Assembly (NCBI GenBank): GCA_018816625.1
Contig: JAHIVR010000111.1
Coordinates: 1 to 10,428 of the forward strand
DNA: 10,428 nucleotides
Direction of reading: 5' to 3'
DNA from: Nanobdellota archaeon
GTDB taxonomy: Archaea; Nanobdellota; Nanobdellia; Pacearchaeales; GW2011-AR1
The notes beneath the pieces are model-generated. The model was not told the origin of the DNA and ran no database searches. It was given only the letters and a program-made list of their open reading frames with translations. The translations under genes were made by a program, and so were the position numbers. Each line of letters begins with the position of its first letter. Position 1 is the stretch's first letter. Shown piece by piece: positions 6,453 through 10,428 of the stretch.

Positions 6453-6701
6453 ATGAGAAAATCTCAACTTGTTGAGGCCTTGAGGGGTTCTGTTGAAACC
6501 ATGAGTGATGGAAAGCCATACATTCACTCTAGAGATGAAAGAATAGGAGAATACCAAAAAAGAGGGTGGATTGATGAGAGAAAGATAGTTGAGATAAAAG
6601 AGTTGGGAGATGCAAGTTTTTATTTTCCCTTATCTAAAAAAGGTTGCCAATTAATTGAAAAGTTGGAGAGAAATTCTAAAGCCCAAGCCTCTCCCCAATA
6701 G
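6453..6701 (+). CDS. Hypothetical 82-aa protein, possible winged-helix fragment
   Basis: 82 aa, charged and soluble. The C-terminal part, SFYFPLSKKGCQLIEKLE (residues 55-72), resembles the wing plus last helix seen in small winged-helix proteins, where a beta hairpin leads into 'Lt.kG..l...l', but there are too few landmarks to call it a regulator. It is preceded by YIHSRDERIGEYQKRGWI (23-40), likely a helix and turn. The TATA box is at leaderless spacing. The last 26 bp overlap the 3' end of thymidylate kinase on the other strand, so convergent transcription is unavoidable here. Confidence 0.55.
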   Translation: MRKSQLVEALRGSVETMSDGKPYIHSRDERIGEYQKRGWIDERKIVEIKELGDASFYFPLSKKGCQLIEKLERNSKAQASPQ

Positions 6702-7320
6702 TTCTTCTTATTGTTTCTTGCATTTCATCTATTTTTCCATCTACATAAGGGATAACAACAGAGATGTTTGGATATTCCTCTGCAACAGCCAGATAACCTT
6801 TCCTCACATCTTGATGATAGGCAAGACCTTTTGCAGCAAATCTGTTGGCATCTATCTCCCTAGACAGCCCAGTCGTTGGATTGTTATCTATTATTAGAAG
6901 TAAATCTGGTAAAATTCCCCTGGTTGCATCCCTGATGTGTCTTTTGATTAAATCTAAATCAACTCTTCCGGCATGTCCTTGATAAGCAATTGTCGATGGC
7001 CAACCACGTGTTTTTAAAATAATATTTCCCTTTTTTCCTTCCGGAGGAGCTCTTTGCTTATACGGTATTACAACATGCCTGTAATTTGATGCTCTTGCTG
7101 AACTAAATAAATGTAACTCTTCTAGGGCATCTAGATTAGCGTCTCCACCAAGGGCCTTCCCAGTAAGAATATTTCTTATTGCTTCTGCCTCAGGAGTTCC
7201 TCCCGGTTCTTTTGTCCTTACAACATTATATCCCTTTTCTTGTAACCAAGGAATTATTTTATCTGCCTGAGTATCTTTTCCACATCCTTCACCAGCTTCT
7301 AACATAATGTAGTAGTTCAT
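6676..7320 (-). CDS. tmk: Thymidylate kinase
   Basis: 214 aa, normal length. It phosphorylates dTMP to dTDP using ATP in the cytoplasm. Visible motifs: P-loop EAGEGCGKDTQ (8-18; Lys15, Thr17), the dTMP-binding TKEPGGT (36-42), and the STIAYQG segment (109-115) that normally follows the DRY motif. Oddities: the Asp of the DR motif is replaced (Thr104-Arg105), the base after the P-loop Lys is Asp instead of Ser/Thr, and there is a short insertion (APPEGKKGN, 91-99) before the DR strand. The lid has Arg154 in GLSRE (151-155), the usual arrangement when the P-loop lacks a catalytic Arg. The ATG overlaps the ThyX-like stop by 4 bp (ATGA), so the two are co-translated. The changes could lower activity or shift specificity, but overall family membership is clear. 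Confidence 0.9.
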   Translation of the reverse strand: MNYYIMLEAGEGCGKDTQADKIIPWLQEKGYNVVRTKEPGGTPEAEAIRNILTGKALGGDANLDALEELHLFSSARASNYRHVVIPYKQRAPPEGKKGNIILKTRGWPSTIAYQGHAGRVDLDLIKRHIRDATRGILPDLLLIIDNNPTTGLSREIDANRFAAKGLAYHQDVRKGYLAVAEEYPNISVVIPYVDGKIDEMQETIRRTIGERLGL

Positions 7321-9083
7321 TTTCTCTTCCTCTTAATCACTCTATCAATTTCCATCCTTAGTGTTTCTGGTAATCTGTTAAGAGGGTATTCTGCATCGTC
7401 AAATTCCACTAAACCCTTAAAAGAAGGCATTACATTTAAGACCTGATGAATTTCTTGTCTTGCAATCTTTCTGTAGGAATCTGCTCCTGCTGCCTGGGCC
7501 CTTAATTTAGCCTCGTAAAAACACTGCACAGGGTCTTTAGTTGTAACATGTCTTATCATGTTAGCCATGAGAGGAACATATTCCGCTGCTGAGTGTAAAC
7601 CTGCATCAATTAAATCATCATGTAATTGTTTAACCTCTCTTGCTACTTCGTGGAACCTCTCTTCCAAGTCTCCCCCAAGGTCTGGTATTTCTTTCGGCAT
7701 ATTATACGCAAAAGTTGAATAAGGGGCAATTTGTTGTCTGTCTCCCCTCTGCCTTTGTAAATCTCTGTAAGCACCTATATCATATGTTCTCTCAAATGTA
7801 AAGGATCCTACTTCCATTGTCTTGGGATTAAGTTCGTGGGGTTCTTTTCCTTCAAATTGTGACGCTGCTATTTTTCTTCTGTCTTCCAAAGAAAGACCTC
7901 TTACTATTACTTCGAGTTCTTCAAAAGAGTGTGTAGAATCAGATCCATTAAAGAGTATGCTAGCTAACACGGCATTTTCTATGTCTTGAGTGTGTTTTAT
8001 TAGTCTTGAAGAAACAGGAAGATTCCTATAAGCAACATCTCCCGATGGTACAAATTCATCATTAAGGCTTCTTCTCCTTCGGGCAAGATCCCCGTGAAAC
8101 TCGCTTGGCCCTCCATGCTTCATAAGACTTGGCATTATTTCCATAGACTCTATTTGTGCTGCTCTTCCTAAAATCCTTAATTCTACAAATTCACTTGATT
8201 GCCATTCTGTTAATTGGTCTTGAAGTCTTCTTGCATTTAGAGTCATCCCTAGAGAGGTTGTCATTTGTTGGGGTAAGAGATATCTTGCTATGTCAAACGC
8301 TTTTGCTCCAACAATTCCGTTTTCCCACGCTCTTTTTGATAATTTGGCATCAGCTATTCCTGTTGCTCTTACCATTTCTGAATTGGCCTCAGCCCTTAGA
8401 TATGCATACTTTTCGGAAAGATGGGTCTTAGCTGTTCTTAAAATATCCCCGTAAAGTGCAGATGCTTTTTCTGCGAACGCCATAAATCTTGACTCAAAAG
8501 GAGTTTCTCTTACTTCCAAAGGCATCCCCATATTTATAGGGGTAAATGGAAGGGCCCTGGTTGACTGTTCCTGGTAGGCTCCTTCTCTTGCCGATTCCAA
8601 GTGCTTAGTTGCCCTCTGACTCACTCCTTCAAAACACAGGCCCACCACTCCTGAATCTCTTAGGGATGCGTGCCCATATTTAACTCCAAATCTATCAACA
8701 AAGTCTCCTGCCACATAGAAATGTGCTGTTAATACTTCAGATAGATTTCTTCCTCTTTCTATAGTTCCTGCAACCTCTTCTAAAGAAAGAGTTGTCCCTT
8801 CTTCGGCTTTCTCATGGACATCTCTGAATAAGGTAAGTAACCTATCTTTAGCACTATCTGGACTTCTAGCATACTGGCCCATTAAAAGGGCCCATAATTG
8901 GGAGGACATGTTTTCTGTTGCACAATAAACATTAGAATCATCATTAGTAAAAAAGTGTCTTATTATTGTTCTTTCTGCAGGAGTGTATTCGTGAGCTCTT
9001 CTTCCCTTAAAACCCCCCATTACTTTAAATCCTGGGACAAGCCTACCGTCTTCAGCAAAATAGTCACTCTCTCTTATTTTCAT
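7317..9083 (-). CDS. Tandem ThyX-like protein, FAD-dependent thymidylate synthase family
   Basis: 588 aa, over twice a usual ThyX (about 210-260 aa). The N-terminal half has YGHASLRD (136-143), the segment AREGAYQEQSTR (165-176), which keeps the EQSxR end of the ThyX signature but loses the first Arg and His of RHRxxS, and TLNARRL (281-287), the substrate-binding NAR turn. The C-terminal half repeats the pattern in degenerate form: MEVGSFTFERTYDIGAYRDLQRQRGDRQ (423-450, by position), with Arg444-Gln445-Arg446 in the place of RHR. ThyX converts dUMP to dTMP with methylene-tetrahydrofolate, NADPH and FAD, and its active sites form between subunits, so the halves may supply complementary parts (inference). 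Coupling to tmk by ATGA supports a dTMP role. An inactive or repurposed enzyme is the alternative. Confidence 0.85.
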   Translation of the reverse strand: MKIRESDYFAEDGRLVPGFKVMGGFKGRRAHEYTPAERTIIRHFFTNDDSNVYCATENMSSQLWALLMGQYARSPDSAKDRLLTLFRDVHEKAEEGTTLSLEEVAGTIERGRNLSEVLTAHFYVAGDFVDRFGVKYGHASLRDSGVVGLCFEGVSQRATKHLESAREGAYQEQSTRALPFTPINMGMPLEVRETPFESRFMAFAEKASALYGDILRTAKTHLSEKYAYLRAEANSEMVRATGIADAKLSKRAWENGIVGAKAFDIARYLLPQQMTTSLGMTLNARRLQDQLTEWQSSEFVELRILGRAAQIESMEIMPSLMKHGGPSEFHGDLARRRRSLNDEFVPSGDVAYRNLPVSSRLIKHTQDIENAVLASILFNGSDSTHSFEELEVIVRGLSLEDRRKIAASQFEGKEPHELNPKTMEVGSFTFERTYDIGAYRDLQRQRGDRQQIAPYSTFAYNMPKEIPDLGGDLEERFHEVAREVKQLHDDLIDAGLHSAAEYVPLMANMIRHVTTKDPVQCFYEAKLRAQAAGADSYRKIARQEIHQVLNVMPSFKGLVEFDDAEYPLNRLPETLRMEIDRVIKRKRK

Positions 9084-9102
9084 TACTCTTCTAACCTCTC
9101 AA

Positions 9103-9115
9103 AATTATATTAATA
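9103..9115 (-). promoter_or_regulatory. TATA box for the thyX-like/tmk operon
   Basis: Reads TATTAATATAATT on the minus strand, centred 26 bp before the ATG at 9083. No Shine-Dalgarno motif lies near the start. Confidence 0.65.
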
Positions 9116-9167
9116 GAGACTTATAAACAAATATATTCTCAAGGATACAAACCAGGATTTCCAATAG

Positions 9168-9207
9168 AAGTCAAATAAAAAGTAAATATAAAATAAAAAA
9201 GATAAAT
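9168..9207 (-). terminator. T-rich terminator after the 117-aa gene
   Basis: On the minus strand this 40-bp stretch, just after the stop at 9214, is a series of T runs (TTTTATTTATC, then TTTTTTATTTTATATTTAC and CTTTTTATTTG). Archaeal transcription ends at such oligo-T tracts without a hairpin. It would separate the 117-aa gene from the thyX-like/tmk operon. Confidence 0.5.
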
Positions 9208-9213
9208 AAAAGA

Positions 9214-9567
9214 TTACCTTGTTGTTGTGTCAGTAGATACAGGTATTGCCTCTAAAATGTTCTCGTATGCAGAGAAAAATGGTATTCTGAAACCATACGT
9301 TCTAAAATCATAGGTTTTTCCTGGCACTATCTTAGTGTATATGTCTGAAGAATTCCACTTTAGCTCTAAAGGTGAATCGGTATTCTCTAAAACTCTTGTA
9401 GATCCATCTGGTCTTTCCCCAAAAACAAGGTACTTCCCATCTTCTCCACTAGTTCTTTCAGTTTTTACAACTGTAAGTCTGTGAGTTTCCCTATCAAGGT
9501 GAGGAATGGAAGCATATCCTAATCCCACTAAGATAAGAGTTCCCAATGCCTTAGCTTTAAATCCCAT
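9214..9567 (-). CDS. Small membrane-anchored protein of unknown function
   Basis: 117 aa. A hydrophobic N-terminus (residues 6-20, KALGTLILVGLGYAS) suggests an anchor or uncleaved signal. The remainder appears beta-rich: YLVFGERPDGSTRVLENTD (46-64) followed by a KWNSSDIYTKIVPGKTYDF block (69-87) and YGFRIPFFSAYENIL (90-104). This order (a 'yLVf.e..dg..rvleNtD' strand pair, then 'nssDiy.ki..GktY.f..yG.RipflS.y.NI') is, as I recall, a widespread small uncharacterised family found in bacteria and phages. Its presence next to archaeal-type promoters could mean transfer. The gene is divergent from the thioredoxin and shares its unusual intergenic region. Confidence 0.65.
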   Translation of the reverse strand: MGFKAKALGTLILVGLGYASIPHLDRETHRLTVVKTERTSGEDGKYLVFGERPDGSTRVLENTDSPLELKWNSSDIYTKIVPGKTYDFRTYGFRIPFFSAYENILEAIPVSTDTTTR

Positions 9568-9579
9568 TTCTGTTACTCC

Positions 9580-9591
9580 GTATTTAATTAA
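9580..9591 (-). promoter_or_regulatory. TATA-like box close to the 117-aa gene
   Basis: Reads TTAATTAAATAC on the minus strand, centred 19-23 bp before the ATG at 9567, slightly close for a leaderless start. The stronger AATATTTATAAA at 9624-9635 would give a leader of about 35 bases instead. Confidence 0.4.
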
Positions 9592-9623
9592 CCACTCTCT
9601 GTGAAAATCCTCTGCTTTATCAG

Positions 9624-9635
9624 TTTATAAATATT
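9624..9635 (-). promoter_or_regulatory. TATA-like TTTATAAATATT, copy 1, probable promoter for the 117-aa gene
   Basis: The identical 12-mer occurs at 9863-9874 before the thioredoxin. Here it lies on the gene-proximal side of the mirrored module facing the 117-aa gene. Because its TTTATAAA core is palindromic, it can serve either strand; the minus strand has a gene 60 bp away. Confidence 0.4.
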
Positions 9636-9636
9636 T

Positions 9637-9652
9637 GGAAATTATTTTAATG
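9637..9652 (+). repeat. 16-bp element GGAAATTATTTTAATG, copy 1
   Basis: An exact match to 9841-9856 in the same orientation. It contains the near-palindrome AAATTATTT. It lies 13 bp from the nearest GACATATGTC dyad, as does copy 2. Confidence 0.6.
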
Positions 9653-9664
9653 TGCAGAAGCTAC

Positions 9665-9676
9665 TGACATATGTCA
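9665..9676. promoter_or_regulatory. Palindromic operator candidate TGACATATGTCA, copy 1
   Basis: A perfect 12-bp palindrome about 103 bp before the 117-aa gene's ATG. The inner GACATATGTC recurs at 9818-9827 upstream of the thioredoxin. A homodimeric transcription factor is the natural reader (inference). Confidence 0.5.
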
Positions 9677-9817
9677 TCCCCCTGCAACCTCTTTTCGTCG
9701 AGGATAGGTAACTTATTACACTCTTTTAGAAGAGAGCAGTATTAAATATACACAAAACAGATTTAATTATGGTTATTAGCGGTAAAATTATTTAATTTCT
9801 ACAGGAGTTTCCCTAGT

Positions 9818-9827
9818 GACATATGTC
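9818..9827. promoter_or_regulatory. Palindromic operator candidate GACATATGTC, copy 2
   Basis: A perfect 10-bp palindrome identical to the core of 9665-9676, centred about 44 bp upstream of the thioredoxin TATA box. Its position upstream of the TATA suggests activation more than blockage (inference). Confidence 0.5.
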
Positions 9828-9840
9828 TATGGATTGCACA

Positions 9841-9856
9841 GGAAATTATTTTAATG
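9841..9856 (+). repeat. 16-bp element GGAAATTATTTTAATG, copy 2
   Basis: Identical to 9637-9652; here it is 6 bp upstream of the thioredoxin TATA box, where the factor-B recognition element would lie. Confidence 0.6.
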
Positions 9857-9862
9857 AAAACT

Positions 9863-9874
9863 TTTATAAATATT
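9863..9874 (+). promoter_or_regulatory. TATA box for the thioredoxin gene
   Basis: TTTATAAATATT with its core centred about 29 bp before the ATG at 9896, supporting that start over the ATG four codons later. Confidence 0.65.
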
Positions 9875-9895
9875 AATAATCCTAGATAATTAATT

Positions 9896-10234
9896 ATGGA
9901 GCAAAAAATGACTAACAATGATTTAGTTCCAGAACTAACAAACGGTATGTTTGAGGATTTTATTAAAGAGGGAACTGTTTTAATAGATTTTTTTGCAGAA
10001 TGGTGTATGCCTTGTGTTATGATGGCCCCGGTTGTTGATGAAATGGCTGAGAAGTTTTCTGGTAAAATAAAGGTGGGAAAGGTCAACATAGAAGATAATG
10101 GTGAAATTGCCCAAAAATACGGGGTTAGGTCCATACCCCACTTTATGGTGTTTAAAGACGGGGAACAAATAGAAGAGTTTATAGGAGCTATGTCTGCTGA
10201 TGATTTTGAAGAAAAACTTAGCAAATTCGCTTAA
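9896..10234 (+). CDS. trxA: Thioredoxin with WCMPC active site
   Basis: 112 aa, the full length of a single thioredoxin domain. It has VLIDFFAEWCMPC (28-40) with the redox pair Cys37/Cys40, the cis-proline in RSIPHF (78-83; Pro81), and the closing FIGAMSADDFEEKL helix region (95-108). It reduces disulfides in cytoplasmic proteins, normally recharged by a thioredoxin reductase not present in this window. The residue between the first Cys and the Pro is Met instead of Gly, which usually changes redox potential or partner choice. There is no signal peptide, so it is cytoplasmic. It has its own promoter with repeated operator-like elements upstream, and a T run (10243-10248) after the stop. Confidence 0.92.
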   Translation: MEQKMTNNDLVPELTNGMFEDFIKEGTVLIDFFAEWCMPCVMMAPVVDEMAEKFSGKIKVGKVNIEDNGEIAQKYGVRSIPHFMVFKDGEQIEEFIGAMSADDFEEKLSKFA

Positions 10235-10242
10235 TACAAAGC

Positions 10243-10251
10243 TTTTTTAAA
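10243..10251 (+). promoter_or_regulatory. TATA box/T-run before the tRNA-like repeats
   Basis: TTTTTTAAA, centred about 27 bp before the first GGCTCCG at 10275, so a transcript would begin at the first base of the first repeat. The T run also serves as a plausible terminator for the thioredoxin gene. Confidence 0.5.
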
Positions 10252-10274
10252 CCAATTTCTTATATTCTAGTTAT

Positions 10275-10404
10275 GGCTCCGTAGCTCAGTCTGGTAAAAG
10301 CTAAAGCTAACCATCTGAGCTTAGTCATTCAAACAAGAAGGCTCCGTAGCTCAGTCTGGTAAAAGCTAAAGCTAACCATCTGAGCTTAGTCATTCAAACA
10401 AGAA
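10275..10404 (+). repeat. Two exact 65-bp tandem repeats, each starting with a tRNA 5' half
   Basis: Units at 10275-10339 and 10340-10404 are identical. Each begins GGCTCCG-TA-GCTC-AGTCTGGTA, which is a normal tRNA acceptor strand, two-base linker and D-arm start. The remaining 43 bp do not complete a tRNA: the D stem closes poorly (AAGC for GAGC), there is a stem CTAAAGCT/AGCTTAG with one bulged A around a 9-base loop AACCATCTG, and a T-loop-like TTCAAAC without complementary flanks. No acceptor 3' strand (CGGAGCC) is seen. They are either tRNA pseudogene copies, a tRNA-derived repeat array, or an assembly artefact at a contig end. Confidence 0.75.
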
Positions 10405-10428
10405 GGCTCCGTAGCTCAGTCTGGTAGA
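10405..10428 (+). tRNA. Probable tRNA gene, 5' end only (cut by window edge)
   Basis: The third copy keeps the tRNA 5' half but then reads GGTAGA instead of GGTAAA, as expected of a real D arm closing with GAGC. The window stops after 24 bases, before the anticodon, so its identity cannot be given. It could also be just another repeat unit with one change. Confidence 0.5.

Larger units (their letters stand above)
9568..9895 (+). other. 328-bp divergent intergenic region with mirrored repeated elements; no gene seen
   Basis: No convincing reading frame: the longest plus-strand frame I see is 17 codons from 9823. The region holds two copies of a 10-bp palindrome, two copies of a 16-bp AT-rich element and two TTTATAAATATT boxes, arranged in mirror order. 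Between them are small inverted repeats: TGCAG (9653-9657) with CTGCA (9682-9686) around the first palindrome, and a perfect CTCTT-TTAG-AAGAG hairpin at 9721-9734. The middle part is less AT-rich (CCTCTTTTCGTCGAGG, 9688-9703, also self-complementary at its ends) and could be transcribed as a small RNA, but this is not shown. Confidence 0.6.

Noticed and set aside
8156..8431. Plus-strand frame of 91 codons
   Set aside because: Low-complexity Leu/Phe-rich antisense of the ThyX-like gene.
9823..9876. 17-codon plus-strand frame beginning MSMDCTG
   Set aside because: Too short, starts inside the palindrome and runs through the thioredoxin TATA box.
9799..10224. Minus-strand frame of 141 codons opposite the thioredoxin
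   Set aside because: It is antisense to thioredoxin and covers its promoter; no TATA box or family motif of its own.
10275..10347. A complete tRNA in the first repeat, with a CAT-like anticodon loop
   Set aside because: The loop lacks T33, the T stem does not pair and the acceptor 3' strand is missing; it is at best a pseudo-tRNA.
10275..10428. CRISPR array
   Set aside because: The repeat is tRNA-derived and the intervening 'spacers' are identical, so it is a plain tandem repeat of 65 bp.

Overview
The window looks archaeal, most plausibly a small-genome, AT-rich lineage of the DPANN type (inference; no rRNA is present to place it). TATA boxes of the TTTAAATA/TTTATAAA kind sit 25-30 bases before most start codons, which implies leaderless mRNAs. 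Shine-Dalgarno sequences are essentially absent, genes are short and tightly packed, and the protein families fit (divergent tandem ThyX, Mini-A-like Spo11/Topo VI-A relative, kinase-deaminase fusion). A mobile or viral segment cannot be excluded, because nucleotide metabolism genes, a Mini-A-like protein and small orphan genes also occur together in such elements.

Layout. 1-1746 (minus): an operon of a small hypothetical protein, a radical SAM enzyme with a CX2CX2C cluster motif, and the start of a ThDP-dependent phosphonopyruvate/sulfopyruvate decarboxylase-like enzyme cut by the window edge. 1757-3279 (minus): a 495-aa protein with a nucleotidyltransferase core and unrecognised flanking domains, under its own promoter. 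3286-4303 (minus): a Mini-A-like TOPRIM protein preceded by an easily missed 46-aa membrane protein whose stop codon overlaps the next start (ATGA). 4317-6701 (plus): a 73-aa orphan, a P-loop kinase/dCMP deaminase fusion, a cysteine-rich membrane-anchored protein and an 82-aa orphan, each with its own TATA box. 6676-9115 (minus): a tandem ThyX-like gene and thymidylate kinase, again overlapping by ATGA. 9214-9567 (minus) and 9896-10234 (plus): a small membrane-anchored protein and a thioredoxin, divergent across a 328-bp intergenic region with a mirrored set of repeated elements. 10243-10428: a promoter followed by 65-bp tandem repeats that begin with a tRNA 5' half.

How it works together. 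The clearest pathway is dTMP/dTTP supply: dCMP deaminase makes dUMP, ThyX methylates it to dTMP, and thymidylate kinase makes dTDP. All three lie within 4.7 kb but in two transcription units of opposite strand. The thioredoxin and the Cys-rich exported protein may belong to redox or disulfide handling, but that link is only proximity. The radical SAM/decarboxylase operon points to specialised metabolism of unknown product.

Most worth a second look: the two-half ThyX with complementary degenerate motifs, the mirrored regulatory module at 9624-9874, the tRNA-half tandem repeats at the right edge, and the radical SAM/decarboxylase operon.
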